A program made the position numbers and the translations under genes. A stretch of 64,000 nucleotides of DNA from Cricetomys ansorgei (taxonomy: Eukaryota; Chordata; Mammalia; Rodentia; Nesomyidae), in NCBI GenBank assembly GCA_026225945.1, contig JAMJFZ010001815.1, forward strand, positions 2,246,001 through 2,310,000. Reading direction: 5' to 3'. The notes beneath the pieces were generated by a model. That model saw nothing but the letters and a program-made list of their open reading frames with translations. It was not told the DNA's origin and made no database searches. Positions 31,738-44,530 of the stretch are shown here, piece by piece (the first letter of the stretch is position 1; each line of letters starts with the position of its first letter).

Positions 31738-33734
31738 CAAGTGTTTAAAAAAATCCTCAGAGTCATGTTTGGAGGTAGTATTTGGAAGTGGGTCTTTGAA
31801 AGGAAGTCAGTTGAGGTCAGATCAGAGTCAGATAAGGTTGTCAGGGTAGACCCCCTCTGAGGGCTTTAGGCTTTTTTTTTTAATGAAAACATTTGCTCTC
31901 TTACTATGTGATACCCTCTGCCATGCAGCAAGATGACCTTCACCAGACGTCAAAAGGATGCCTGTGCTGAGCCCTTGGACTTCTTAACCTCCAGAAAACA
32001 TGAACCACAAAACCCTTACCTGTCTACAAGTTACTAGGACACAGATATTTTGAAACAGACTAAGACAGCATCTCCCAGAACTTTTGAAAGGCAACGAGAA
32101 AATGCTTACGATGCTGCTACACTGTTACAGAAGACAACGCACCAGAGCGACTTGGACCTGAGGCTTTGGTATGTTTCCCCTAACATTCAAGCAACTTTTA
32201 TGCTCATCTTGTTGAGAGTAGCCCTGATTCCCCACACTGGAAACTTGAGTACTACAGAAAGTAAAGGAAAAATACAGATGAGTCATTGTGGCCAGAGCAG
32301 CTGAGAATCTACAATGAATACCATATGCTACATGTAAAAGCAAGTGCCATGTTCTTGAAAAAGGTATTTATTCCTATATTGCATGAAAATAGAATTCTAC
32401 TGAGGAAACCAGAATAAAAAAATTTCATTAAAATATCTATTGCATAAAAATAAAATTTATAATAACAATATGACTAATGTTTCACTTACTTATAAATTTA
32501 TATTAGATCTTAGTTAACTGTAAATTCAGTGTGAATTATTTTGGAGTCTTTGTGTCATAGATGAATGACTCAACTTGAGCTCTCCAGAGACAAGTAATGA
32601 GGAGTGTTGGGTAACCCTCCATCACTATAAGGAGGAAGCCTGCAAAGAACAGACATGAGAAAATAATGCTGGGTCCCTTTAAGAAACATCACAGACACTA
32701 ATTTCAATTTAGCATATAAAGTTGAAAGGCCTGGGTGCATGAAGTACAACACCCAGTACTATTTGGAATTTATTTAATGTCCAACTAGTAAATTAATATA
32801 TTTAACACAGCAAAATCTAGGAAGCCAGTATTTCTTGAGTCTTTAAACACTGGTTATAAATGTGATTATTTGCCCAAAAATATTTTAAATGATCACAACA
32901 AACTTAGCAAGGAAAATTTATTTCAATAACTCATATACCCAAACCACCAAAAAAGCCCATAAATATATTGACTTCAACATGCACTTCTTTGCTTGTGTTC
33001 AACACTGTCCCTGTTTCTTTATTACCTTTGTGCTGTTTTCACACATTGCTAGGGTTGTTTTTATGCTTATTTTGATGCCTTCCCAGAGCTATGTAGTAAT
33101 ATCTTGATTTCTTTCTAGTACAACAATAATCTTACCAGAGATTGCCAGAAAAACAGCACTCTTTCTCAGGCCATCTGTGTTTGGGGAAACCGAGCTATCT
33201 GTCTATGAGGTAGGATTTCTTCCCAGGGATACTGAAGCTGGAGCTACAAATCACCAACCTGAACTTCCTTTTTATAATTGAATTTGGGAAGGCTGTTTGT
33301 ATGGTGCTAAGAGCATTTAGTATAAGAAACACTCTCTTACAAATTTCCAGTGTACAATGCAATGCTACTAAGTACAAATGTATGCTGTAGAGTAGAGACC
33401 CAGGACATGCTCATCTTGGACAGATGGATTTATCCTCTGAATGACAGGGAAGTCAAGGATTTCTAAATTCTTGACATTCTGCTTTGATATCTGTTAGTTT
33501 TTAACCAGCATTAGTAATACTACCCCTTAAGTCAAACAGTAGTACCTTCCCCAAAGGCATGCCCAAACGATGACTCCTAAGACCTGGGACTGTGCCCTTA
33601 TTTGAGAAAAAAATTCTTCAGATTCTTAAGGACATTAAGTTCATTGCCTCTCTGTTGGAAAAGATAGGTGAGGAACTGGAGCTGTAGTATATATTTAGAG
33701 AAGGCTTGTTTATCTCCTGGATCCCGTCTGGCCT
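31735..33734. other. Unassigned unique sequence
   Basis: Two kilobases with no recognised transposon, exon or RNA gene. The 32340-33000 part is strongly AT-rich. Old, unrecognised repeats cannot be excluded. Confidence 0.45.
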
Positions 33735-33868
33735 TGGAGACTTTTTAATTGCTGTGAAAAAAACCCACCATGACCAAGGAAACATGCAGAGAGAAGGTTT
33801 ATCTGAGATTGTGGTTCTGGAGGGATAAACACCCATGATGGCAACATTTATCATCAAACCACTACAGA
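33735..33868 (-). mobile_element. MaLR-like LTR (type B), short fragment
   Basis: 'TTTTTAATTGCTGTGAAAAA', 'CACCATGACCAAGGAAACAT' and 'TTTATCATCAAACCACTACA' retain the two ends of the reversed type B element with the middle deleted. Confidence 0.6.
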
Positions 33869-35779
33869 GGCCAAGGGCCAAAACAACAGCTCTATGTCCA
33901 CCTACCCTCCTCTACTTGTACCTCCAAGTTCTGGCTATTGAGCGCCTAGGATCATAGCTGTGTCCGTACTGAAGAGGTAGGAATGGATTTTGACTTTAAT
34001 TTTGTATAACTAGAATAAAGAAGAACCTGTCAGAGAGGGAGGCCTTGGTTTTAAAGAGCTACATTTGGCAGTTTCCATAAGAGGGACGCCTACAGATGAG
34101 GAAGGGGAGTGTCTTACTGTTTCCCTGAGAACACAGAGCTTTGCCTTTTGATTAGGCTCAGCAAGACTCAGTTCTGATGGGTCATGGGATGAAAGGATGA
34201 AATCATTCGAGAGAGAAATCAGCAGTCCGTGACTGGGTCCCAGTGCTACAGTAGAAGGCAGTGAGAGAGTGAAAGCTTAACATGATAGTGTTCAGGTCTT
34301 GTAGCAATAGACATTACATAAGTAGTTTGGGGGAGCAATAAAGAAGGCGTAGCAGAAAGAAGGAAGTATCCATTCCAGAGGAGAGGAAAATAGGAGCCCA
34401 CAACAAAAGCTATCCAAAAAAGCAAGTCAGGAAGAACTGAATATGTACAACTCACCATAGGCCTTATCAAAGCATAGCACCAAACCAAAAGACATCCCTA
34501 AAGGGGGGCCCACGGGTCCCCTAAGCAGTACTCTAATCTGGAGCATCCCGTGAAGAATATTCCTCAGACTGATGAAAGTGACACCCTACTTTTCTGGCGG
34601 CAAAGTATCCAGTTGGTCAAGCCAGGAAGGGGAGGTATACAAGCTGGAAGCTGGCCATGGACCAGTTGTGAGATGAAGGGAGACAACATTGGGGAAGAAC
34701 CGAAGCTTTGGCCACCTATAAGCCTCTCAGGACAGAAAGAATGGCTAGCAGAGGAGTGGACAGGAGTGGACAGGAGTGGACACACACACCCAGCTGCTCA
34801 TTCTTCTTCCCTACTCCAAGGAATGGCACGCACAAAAGCCGGGCAGACAAAAAAATGTTAGAGAGAAAAGGGAATCCTCGTAATGTATACAGTGAAGGAG
34901 TTCCCAGAAAGCACAAAGTATTCCTTTATCTCCATGGCATCCTACTCAGAGGTCTTCAGTTGCCTCCAAATTATCCAGACTGCCGTGACATGCACCAAAA
35001 TATGAAGTGGCAAAGAAAGGCAAAAAGGAGACATCCCCCATGTGAGCTACAGAAATGTCCTGTGAAGTGGCCTGTTGATGACCAGCAGTGCAGATGATAC
35101 AGGAATTTACCAAGATGAAAGCAAACAAAGCGAGTCTATTACAATACACTCCTGAGAAAGAGGTGACTGCCCAGAGACGGGATCGCACTTCACCGAGGTG
35201 GTGAAACTTCTTTTACCGCAGTTAAGGGAGAGCTGCTTGGTTTGGTAACGGGATGTCTGTTCAGACCCTTATCTTGTCATCATGCTGAGTAGTAAATTAT
35301 GCATAGGTTTTTTTTTTTTTTTCTTGAGATTAGCCATAAAGGTGTAATAGAGTCCATATGAGGTTAGGCTCTGGGTGTCTGTAAAACATCGTGAGTTAGG
35401 CTCTAAATGTACTATTAAAGGCTTTACTTTTGGTCCCTTTGTCTCCACAATTCTGTTACAAATTTCATGGAGGAAAAAAACAAGTAGTTAGGTTGGTAGG
35501 AATTGAGGTTTTGGTTGTTTTGTTGTTTGAGCATGGTTGAGAAGACTGATAAAGATAAACAAAAATCCCCAATGTAATATCAGTGTAAGCTCCAGATTTA
35601 ACTTAAAAAAAAAAATCTTTTGCACAATAAAAGGGCCCAGAAACAAGGACCAACCCAGTAGAGATTACAGCTCAATTCAGAGCCTTCAAATGATATTCTC
35701 ATTGTGAAAAGTCATCTTCCTTGAGAAACAGGTGATGGAAAGGCCAAAGAAAGCTGGAGACACCAGTAAGCAAGGGGAC
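33869..35779. other. Unassigned unique sequence
   Basis: About 1.9 kb without recognised elements, apart from a 10-bp tandem AGGAGTGGAC repeated three times at 34752-34781 and a T-run near 35310-35325. Overlapping frames (34550-35188) on both strands have no recognised product. Confidence 0.5.
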
Positions 35780-36240
35780 TTTCCAACCTGTTGTCAAATA
35801 AATTTAGGAGCTAATTTCAATTATTTCCTACTGGCCAAACTATTACAATTTTCACATGAACAAAGATAATAATTGCAATGGGATGAAGCAGATGAAATAC
35901 CACTTGATGCGGTAGTTAACAGGGACACTTAAAAATCACAAAAGGTCCCAACTCAATTAATCGTGGAAATATACAAGGGAGCCAAATAATTATTTTAAAG
36001 CAGGTTATTAAAAGTGGAAGGAGGAAATTAAGTAATTATTAAATATTCTCTAAAAAAATCTATACATCAAAAATGTGAATAGTTAACAAAAAATATCTTT
36101 CTTGGCTTATTCCCACTTCAAGAGAATGGAGTGACATCGATGGTCCCATTTTCCAAAATTAATGCACTAATTAAACTAAGATAAGTCTAATAATGTTGAT
36201 AAACATCACCCTCAAAATAAGAGGGAAAAAATAAGCATTA
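35780..36240. other. Candidate conserved non-coding sequence
   Basis: AT-rich but not simple-sequence, with many homeodomain and HMG/POU-like words ('GAACAAAGATAATAATTGCA', 'CAATTAATCGTGGAAAT', 'AATAATTATTTTAAAGC', 'AATTAATGCACTAATTAAAC'). No recognised repeat. Such composition is common in developmental enhancers; conservation cannot be seen from this sequence alone. Confidence 0.35.
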
Positions 36241-37984
36241 TAAGTTTACTGACAGAACAACATCACTGTCAGATAGTCCAACCCCGGCCCACCTCACAAA
36301 CAAGGTAAAGCCAGTTCTGCACCTGGTGTTCTTCAGCTGTGGGACTATGGAAACCATACCCTTCAGTTTCTGTTACAACAAAAATATTCTATAAAATAAA
36401 GAAAGCCCACAACCAAGTGGAAAGAAATATTTAATGTGAAGCTTCGCTATGACGGTAATTGGAAAGACTCAAGAACTGATGTAAGAATCACACCGTCACT
36501 CACTTCTGCTTGTTGTAGATGATGTGGTTACATTGTGTAGCAGACTGTATGTCAGTTCATTTTCTTTGCTGTTCTCATAAAATGCTTCCATAGGTGTTGT
36601 AGGTAGGTATTTAAAACAAATCTAACACTCCAAAATACTCTTTCAGTCTTCTTTAATGATTAGGTTTCTACAAAAGGAACCATGCCTAAGGATCTCCCAG
36701 CTCCCCTCTCTTTTCCCTGGATTCTATTCTCCTTCACACTGGGACAAACTGTAGCCACTTTACTTGGGCTGACTTTCACTTCCCTTTTCAGTATTGGCCT
36801 GGAATTTTGTTCACCTTTGCTTTCTGGTACTCTCCCTAAACCCTTGGACTCCATCTCCTGGAACCTAATAGCCCTGTGCAGCTACCCAGAAGCCCAAGCC
36901 CTGGAAAGAACTTCCCCTTTTGCATGGGTAGCATATTTAAATAATTCTGCCTCTCTCTAAAGTTACTTCTAAGATAAGGTGTATAATCCTGCTTTCATTA
37001 ACTCACCCATCAGTTTTCAATTGCCTTAGAATATGCAAAACCATCCAGATTCTTTCCTCAGAGTTCAAAACCAGCAGAAAGACAGTCAGCACAAAAGCTC
37101 GAAACAGCCAAAGAAGCGGCCCTCTCCATTCTTGTTAGCAACCAGCACTCACGAGACCTCATGGGCCAGAAGGATGCCTGGTGGCTGGTGCTCTGTTTGT
37201 TGTGCTTGGTTTTCCAAAGTCTTTTCCCCACTATTCTCAGACCTTCCAATGATGAACCTGGATCTAGGTCTCCATTATGTTCTTTTTGTTAGAGAAGCAG
37301 AGTTATCATTTGCTATGGGAAAGAATTTGTATTGTTTCTTAGGGAACCCAAAAATGTTTTCCTCCTTCTTGCTATCTTCTTTCTGGAAGTCCTATTAGAT
37401 CCATCATTTTAATCTTCTATGCCAATCTTGTTTCCTCAAAAACTTTCCCTCTTTACCTTTGGGTCTGGGAGCTGTATGAAAATTTACCTCTCTGGCTTCT
37501 ACAGGATTTGTTTGCTTGGAATCATCATATTTTAACAGATCTTTCTTCCCCTGGCACTCAATTCCTACCAAATCAATGGAATGCCTTTTGTAATTTCCCT
37601 CACACACTCTGATTCGTGCTGCCATTTGTATAGATCTCTCTCAGTTACAGCCCCCTCCACGACTACCCTGCCCTGTGCATCTTTTCCAGTGACATCTTCT
37701 GAGATTTTATTAAATGAAATTGTAATGCTTTCTGTGTCAAATTGCAGGAGGGGTTGTGGTAGCTCCATTTTACAGAAGTTCTGGAAGCCCAGACATTTTT
37801 TGTTGGTGTCTAGTTAGATGGAGGGGACTGAGCCTGAACCCATCAAAACTGTTACCATTTCCAGGTGGATAGTGTCTAAACTGAGTTGAATCAGAGGCCA
37901 GCCCTCTAGTGCCTGCTGCAGCCATGACGGCTTGATAGGGGACTGGGGCTGCTCCAGATTCCCAGTCCTGATTTGCTTTCTCTT
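36241..37984. other. Unassigned unique sequence
   Basis: No recognised repeat or gene. Frames of 60-121 codons on both strands overlap one another and have no motif. Confidence 0.45.
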
Positions 37985-38290
37985 GCTCTGATAAACAGTG
38001 TGACCGAAAACAACTTAGGGAACACAGCATTTATTTGGTTTTAAATGTCCCAATCCCAGTCCATCATCAGAGTGAGTTTAAGGCAGGAATTCAAGCAGGA
38101 GCAGTGGCAGGGACTCCAGAACCGGAACCAGGGATGGCATCACGCACAGTGTGCTGCGCCCTCCCACATCAACTGTTCATCAAGAAAATGGCCCAGGGTC
38201 TTGCCTGTGGGCCAATCTGATGGAAGCATTTTCCAGATTGGAACTTCCTCTTCCCAGATGACTGTAGCTTATGTCAAATTGACCAAAAAA
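37985..38290 (-). mobile_element. MaLR-like rodent LTR (type A)
   Basis: 'AAACAACTTAGGGAACACAG', 'GGAATTCAAGCAGGAGCAGT', 'CTGATGGAAGCATTTTCCAG' and 'ATGACTGTAGCTTATGTCAA' follow type A in reverse orientation. Open frames across it are chance. Confidence 0.65.
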
Positions 38291-38859
38291 CTAATCATAT
38301 TTACACACGGTCTCCCAAAACTATGCTGGTTGCTGAATGGGAAAATAGGAGGCCCAAATCTAGTTCATCCTCCATCTGAAAGAGAGTTTCTCCTAGTCTC
38401 CTTGTCTCAAGCTCAGACTTCCCCTGGCATCCTGTGATGGATTCCTCTGGCCTATGTGAGGTACTCAGTTTCTTGCTTGCTCACACTGTTGGGTCTTGGG
38501 TAGAAAGCATGTGCATATCGACACTATCCTTGTTGGGTATAGTTACGTTCTCAGTGTCATCAAAAACGTTACATCATAGTAGGGGTTCAAGGGAAAAACA
38601 GTTCTGTGTGCACAAGGCGCACGGCAACAGAACAGCAGGGTGCGCGGTCAATAGCGCTGAAGCAATTGTTCATCACAAGGAAATCTGCGCGTCTCCGGGG
38701 AGTTTGAAAAGCAGATCCTGAATGCCCCATGGGCCCCTAGGAAGGATAATTTCAAGTCAGTGAGACTTGATTACGACTTAAAGATAGCACACATACAGGA
38801 GAGCTGCTGAGTGCAGCTCTTGGCCATGCACTGTAGTGAGGCATTGTGAAGGAGTTTGT
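38291..38859. other. Unassigned sequence
   Basis: Nothing recognised; a locally CpG-bearing stretch occurs at 38600-38700. Confidence 0.5.
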
Positions 38860-39170
38860 GATGTCAGTTTCCCTAAAACACAGAGTGGTTTTGTGCCCCT
38901 CCCCGTGGTAGTGGATGAGAGTGAGTTCAATTTAGACTATTCACTACGGGTGGCTAGGATTTGTTCACATGCAGCTATGAAAACATAATTTTGCCAAGGG
39001 CAGCTTGTCCTGGTGATTGCGTGTGGCTTAGACTTCCAGGGGTATATATTGGTTGAGGCCAGGAGAGCCGAGGAGGGAATTAGGTTTGGGGATATTGTGT
39101 TGAGATGTTAGTCTAACTCACTATCAGCTCCTGCTCTACCAGGTTCAGGCCATCAACAAGGTGGTAAGTA
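38860..39170 (+). mobile_element. MaLR-type LTR (ORR1/MT-like)
   Basis: 'TTGTGCCCCTCCCCGTGGTA', 'CTGGTGATTGCGTGTGGCTT', a TATA-like 'GGGGTATATATTGG' at about 39039 and 'CTATCAGCTCCTGCTCTACC' follow the order I associate with ORR1/MT LTRs. It is about 310 bp and both ends are unclear. Confidence 0.5.
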
Positions 39171-40404
39171 TTTCTTTCTTCCTTCCTAGCTTTCTTTTTT
39201 CTTTTCTGAGCCAGAGGGTATAAACAAGCACAGTAGCAACCTGCTACAGTGCACTGAGAAGAGAGACACAACCAGGTCCCTCCGAGAGGACAGAGACAAG
39301 GAAGTGGTAGAAAATATGCTCATGGATCATGCAGAGCTGTTACGTGTTGGGTCCTAGTTGGTAGAAAACATCTTTTATTTGGTTTTTATATGTTTTCTAC
39401 TATGATGTTTCATACTTAACTTAGAAATGCCCACTTCTCTGGGTTCTCCTTAACCTCCACCCCTCCCCCCAAAAAAAAACTGCACAGTGCATTCTTTACC
39501 CAGATTACATTTAAAGACCACTCCCCCAGGAGATGATTAAACCACAGGAAATACTGGATGCTAAATATGCTGCTTTTCACATACACATACTGTGAAACAC
39601 TCACCTGCTAACATAAAGGAAGCACCTCACAGCTTCTCTATGGCATATCTGGGTCACCAACACTGATGCTCTTAGCCACTGGCAATCAGAGTTAGTGCCG
39701 CCTGAACTCAGCTCTGCTATTCAACAGCAGCTGGTTGGCTCGCTGACAGTCACGGGCAGCGTGAGATTTCACTGTGCTACCCAGAATGCCATGGATTGTT
39801 TATTTCTGAAGGCTCAGACTTCAGGCAACTAACTGAAACTGCAGGAACGGATGATGAGCGACCCTGGAATACACTAAGCTCCTCCGCCTTTCTCCTCTGT
39901 CCTTTTCTATTTCCACTCTTCCTTTGTGAGCCTCAGCCAGAACCATGGCTTTGGAGCCTTATTGTCTTCTCAAGTCCACTCCAGGATGACATGAGGAGGT
40001 TAGGGAGGAGGAGACAGGGCTGCTCCCATGCTTGGATGGTATGAGTACCCCATGGGATCAGCTAAAACCAGATTTCACCAGAACCCACACCTTTGCTTGC
40101 TTCTTCCTCTGCCCTGTCCTCTCTTGCTTCCTGTAATTCTTATGTTATCTGAAAGAACCTTGAAGAAGTCCTTCCTTTAGAAGCCTCGGCCTCCAATTCC
40201 CAAGTTCTTCCCCAAACACATCACCGGGACCTCGGCTCTCCTCCTTCAACCTGGTCATACTCCTGAACTTGGATACTTCACTTTACCACTCCTCAGATGA
40301 GCTCCTGGTAGCTTTACCAACACTGCTCCTCCTGGTTGTCTACACCTATCTACTGAGTTATCTGTTTTTCATTGGCTGGTCTGAATGCCTTGATGTAATC
40401 CTTA

Positions 40405-40407
<3 letters not shown>
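39171..40407. other. Unassigned unique sequence
   Basis: No gene or repeat recognised apart from a short A-run (39470-39479) and CT-rich patches. Confidence 0.5.
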
Positions 40408-40461
<54 letters not shown>

Positions 40462-40520
40462 TCCCTTCCTCCCCCTTCTCTCCCCCCCTCGCTCTCTTGC
40501 TCTCTCTCTCTCTTTCTCTC
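40408..40520. repeat. (CT)n microsatellite and CT-rich flank
   Basis: About 25 pure CT units (40408-40458) followed by CCTTCCTCCCCC and CTCTCTCTCTCTTTC. Capable of triplex formation. The minus-strand frames across it translate to Arg-Glu repeats and are not genes. Confidence 0.97.
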
Positions 40521-41619
40521 CCCAATCCTGACAGTCTCTCCCTGGTGAATACCCACATCTGGACCCCTCTTAACATCTGCACAGACTGTCAACATCTCTT
40601 GGCTGGATTTTTGCAGCGGTCTCCTGACTCTTCTTCCTGCTTCTGACTTAGCTCCCCAATATTATACACAGGGGGTCTTCTGCCCTTCCACTGTCACTCC
40701 CAGACACACACATGTCATCCTCTTCCTCCACAAATGCTCAGAAACCCCTGGCTGCTTGCTCCAAAAGTTCTGTATTCTTAACCCAGCCTTCCAGTGGATC
40801 TTCCCATCTTAAATGATCAAGTCAAGAGCATCCTTCCCAGGCATGCCCAGCTGATTCCAGCTGCAGTCAAGTTACAACCAAGATCAGCTATCACACCAAC
40901 CAAGCCTATTTCCTGCTGTCTTCTGAACCTTTCTCTGTCTCTCTCCTCTCATCCATGCTGAGCCAATGCCTCAAACCTCTTCCCTTTCACATTTGCTGTT
41001 TCTTTTCCCTGTAATTGAAGCTCCTCTGCTAGTCATCAGCATAGCTTGTTCTTCCTTCTCCTTATGTCTTCTCAGAAAAGCCACCTTCCCTAGGGCCTGC
41101 CTGCCACCTATCCATCTAGAAACTGAAATGCTCAGACCCTTCTCTCCTCCTTTGGGTTCTTTTACTCATTGATATTCACAACTCAATCACCAGACTTCTA
41201 TCTGATTTGCTTGCATACTTTCTCCTGACCCAGTCCCCCTCCCTATAGAATAAGCTCTAAGAAAACCAGGATTCTTGTGCGATTTGTTCACAGCTCTTTG
41301 CTTGGTAGCCAAGCCAGTGCCTCTCACATGAAAGAAGCCCACTAACTGTGTTGAGTGAATTTTTGACAGACACAGTCTAACTTCTCTGTGTCAGATTGGC
41401 AATCCCTCTCAAACACGCTTGTGACTACAAGTACCCCAGATTCTAGATTTGCTTTCAAATTTTAGAATAGACGTAGAACATACATGTAATGAGTCTCTTG
41501 AGGTTTGAATCCGAGAATAAACACAATATGCATTTATATTTTGTAAATGCTTCACTTGCTCTGAATATTTTTAGAATGCCCATGCTTTAGTTGGGACCTA
41601 TCATAAGAAATCAAGGGTA
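40521..41619. other. Unassigned unique sequence
   Basis: No recognised gene or repeat; C/T-rich bias through 41240. Confidence 0.5.
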
Positions 41620-41720
41620 GAATTTTCTCTTCTTCCTTTTCCCTATTTCCTTCCTTTCTCCCTTCCTTCTTCCTTTCCTCCCTCCCTTTCTCCCTTCCTT
41701 TCTTCCTTCCTTCCATCCTT
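41620..41720. repeat. (CTTCCTTT)n pyrimidine tract
   Basis: Imperfect CCTTCCTT/CTTTC motifs on the plus strand, ending against an ID-type SINE. Confidence 0.9.
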
Positions 41721-41721
41721 T

Positions 41722-41803
41722 TGTAGATGTGTGGTGCTGGAGATCAAACTCAGGGCGTTACACACTAAGCCAAGATATTCCCACTGAGCAGGTCCTTGGC
41801 CCC
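41722..41803 (-). mobile_element. ID/B4-type SINE fragment
   Basis: 'TGTGGTGCTGGAGATCAAAC' and 'CTCAGGGCGTTACACACTAA' followed by 'CCACTGAGC' are the complement of an ID-type head and body. Confidence 0.75.
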
Positions 41804-41865
41804 AGGGAATCATTTTTCTTGCTTTCTTTTTCTTCCTCCTCCCGGGTTTTGTTTTTGATCACTTT

Positions 41866-42022
41866 TAATCACACGCGTGTCTGTATTTGGATATGTGCAT
41901 GTGAGAAGAGCTTGTAGAGGCCAGAGGCACTGAGAGCTCCCGAAGCTAGAGTTGCAGACCTTTGTTACCTGCCCACCATGGGTGCTGGGAAGAGATCTCC
42001 GGTCCTCTCCAGCCCCTCTTGT
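41866..42022 (-). mobile_element. B3 SINE fragment
   Basis: 'ATATGTGCATGTGAGAAGAG', 'GTAGAGGCCAGAGGCACTGA', 'CTAGAGTTGCAGACC' and 'CCATGGGTGCTGGGAAGAGA' follow the reversed B3 consensus; the head is truncated. Confidence 0.75.
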
Positions 42023-42054
42023 TTTCTGAGACAGACTCTCACCATGTTATCTGA

Positions 42055-42185
42055 GCGGTGTAATCCTGATGGCCTGAGTTCAATTGCTATAACTCTTGCA
42101 AAGGTGGAAGGAAAGGATAGATTTCACAAAGTTGTCCTCTGTTCTCCTAACATGCAGACTCACACATGACATCCATATCATGCAA
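42055..42185 (+). mobile_element. RSINE/B4-type SINE
   Basis: 'GGCCTGAGTTCAATTGCTAT', 'AAAGGTGGAAGGAAAGGATA' and 'CACAAAGTTGTCCTCTGTTC' followed by 'CATGCAGACTCACACATG' match the 3' half of RSINE1/B4. Confidence 0.7.
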
Positions 42186-42222
42186 TCATACGCACGCCAT
42201 AGTGATAGATTCCTGTGTAACA

Positions 42223-42300
42223 GTGGTGGGGACGTAGCTCCGTGGTAGAGCATTTCCCTAGTACGTGCAGTGTTGCAGGTAAACTCCCAATGTTTCAAAA
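42223..42300 (+). mobile_element. ID-type SINE
   Basis: 'GTGGGGACGTAGCTCCGTGG' and 'TAGAGCATTTCCCTAGTACG' match the ID head with its Pol III A-box region; a diverged B-box region follows. Confidence 0.82.
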
Positions 42301-44309
42301 GACGTGTTTTAAAGTTTCCCCATTGCTTTTTCATGAAAAAGAGCTCTTTGTTTCCTTGATTCTGGAAACTGCTGAAGCCATCTTGTGTTCATGAGGCAAA
42401 TAATGAGGAGAAGGAAGCTTACCTTGACACAACTGGGACACTGAGTCAGCTCTCGATTGATCAACGTGGGTTTCTCACTTTCTGAGAAAAATAAATCCCT
42501 ATTAGCTAAGCAATCGCTTGTAAAATTTTTATTTGGCTACTGTCCTAAAATTTCTGGTGGTAGAGAAAGTGATATCAATTATGGAAATAAAAGAAGTGTG
42601 TTATTAACGAGGCAGGGAGATATCGAGAAAGGGAGAGAATAAAGATGGGAGATGGTTTAAAGAAACATCAAATCTTATGGTTATTCAAGAGGAGAATTTT
42701 AGGATGTAAATTATGACACAGCTCTGTGCTAGTGGCAAAGGACAGAGCTAATAAAGATCTCCAAGTATGACTAGTTAATGGGGCTGAGACAGGCAAACAA
42801 ACAGACAGATAGACAAACCGAAAAATCTTCAATACGTACGTTTCTGATCCTGGAGGGGACAGGAACAGCATGCTGAGAGCTTTGAGCTGCTATGTAAGAA
42901 CCATGTGAAGCCACCATGAGCTTTAGTAAGAGATATGGTCATGCTGGCATTCGCTCACTGCAAATGGGAAACGAAAACCAGGGCAATACTAAAGTCTGGT
43001 CTGTCTGGGAATGCTGTTGGAGTGGGAGACCATGATGTAATTTTTTTACTTAGTGTCTGCATATTACCTTCCATCATGTACCGTGATTTTAAAATCATGG
43101 GTTTGGCAGTTTTAAAGTCTTATCATCCGTCGCATAACTTAGCAAGAAAACAGAACAAGACTCTTGTCAAGTATGTCAGTGTTGGAATATCTTGTGTACA
43201 CAGTTTTTCATGGGACTCGACAAGTTAATTCTAAAAGTGACACGAAGTGCCTATATGAACCTTCAAAACGAGGTAAGAAGAGATGTCACAAAACAAGATT
43301 TATTGAAGCCATCATTAAAATGTAGTGTCTGAGCTTTGAATAGAAAACTAGATCGGTAGCACATAACTGACTCTAGAAACAAATGTGCCCCATCTAGAGA
43401 GCTAAAAAATAACAGGAGCATCACAGATCTTTGGATAAATTAGGTACTACTTAACAGATGTGCCAGCGCTGTCCAGAAGACAAATGGGCAGGAACAAAAC
43501 TGGACCTAGTTGTTAATGCATACCCAGGTACATACCCAGGTACACACCCAGGCTCTGTACAACAGTGTAGCACCTCTGTAACCATGTCTGAAAACCTGAA
43601 ATAAAACCCAGTGAAACCTAGAAATCTAACCACTTTAAACTTTCTGATGTTGAAAAGATACAATCTTTCTAAAACACACAAAACAAGGGTGATTAGTACC
43701 AAGTGTTTGTGAAGGATCCCTACAGTAAGGAAAGGAGAAATCCCATAGAGAAGTACCCTGTGTCCATCCATAGGTACTTCACAAGTGGGTCATCAGTGAC
43801 CGGATCAGGGGATGCATAGGCTTATAAAGAGCCAGGCAATATAAATTCAAATTTAAATTCAAACCCAGTGATACGGGCTTGATAAGAAGGCCGAGCAACT
43901 AAATCCTCACACCGATGGTGATGGGTAAGAGTGCTAGCCCAAGTCGCAAACTCTTTTCCTCCCACTTGTATTTCTAGAAGGATCCTTGTGCTTGTACCAC
44001 GGTTTCATACACATGAATATCTTTATGCAATTCTTTTTGGTCTTAGAAGGAAAAAAAAAAAAACTACAGGCAATCGAAATGTCTTTAAAGAGAATAATAA
44101 ACTGTGGTGGGGCTGTGGAACAGGAAAAAGCACGTCTGAGAAGATACATCAGCCATGACCACACACATTGTCAAGAATCAAGATGAAGCTGAATAAAATG
44201 TCGTGATGTGAAAGTAAACACATCATCACAGCGTTCACAGAGAGCTGAAGTGCTTTCAACATCTGCTCTGATTTTGTTTAGGGATGAATCCAACCAAGGT
44301 GAAACTTTT
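42301..44309. other. Unassigned unique sequence
   Basis: Two kilobases without a firm assignment. A 12-bp motif near CATACCCAGGTA is repeated three times at 43519-43554. Sequence at about 44060-44120 ('GAGAATAATAAACTGTGGTG') may be a very old L1 scrap. Confidence 0.45.
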
Positions 44310-44530
44310 TATTTTTTTAATTTTTTAAAAATTTTTTCCTCTCTCATACAACTTATAGAATACATCATGACCTCCCTCTTCCCCTCCCTTAAACCCTTCA
44401 GCTCCCTCCATCTCCCCAAGATCTACCCCCTCATCACCGCCCACAAGCATCCCCCTGCTTCTCCCCATAAAAGAACCATCCCCCCCAGGGTTACAGCGCA
44501 ATCAGGGCATGGCATAGCATAGCGGGATGG
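44310..44530 (-). mobile_element. LINE-1 3' end, minus orientation
   Basis: A T/A-rich start, then a long C/T-rich tract ('CCTCCCTCTTCCCCTCCCTT', 'CAGCTCCCTCCATCTCCCCA') complementary to the L1 polypurine tract, then 'AGGGTTACAGCGCAATCAGG'. The left side resembles the copies at 5735 and 29525. The right boundary is uncertain. Confidence 0.55.

Noticed and set aside
34550..35188. Cluster of overlapping 66-129-codon frames suggesting a small gene
   Set aside because: Frames overlap on both strands, lack motifs, and one includes a 10-bp tandem repeat; I could not link them to any protein family.
40350..40595. Minus-strand frames rich in Arg-Glu repeats
   Set aside because: They result from reading a CT/GA microsatellite; the same applies at 10632-10883.
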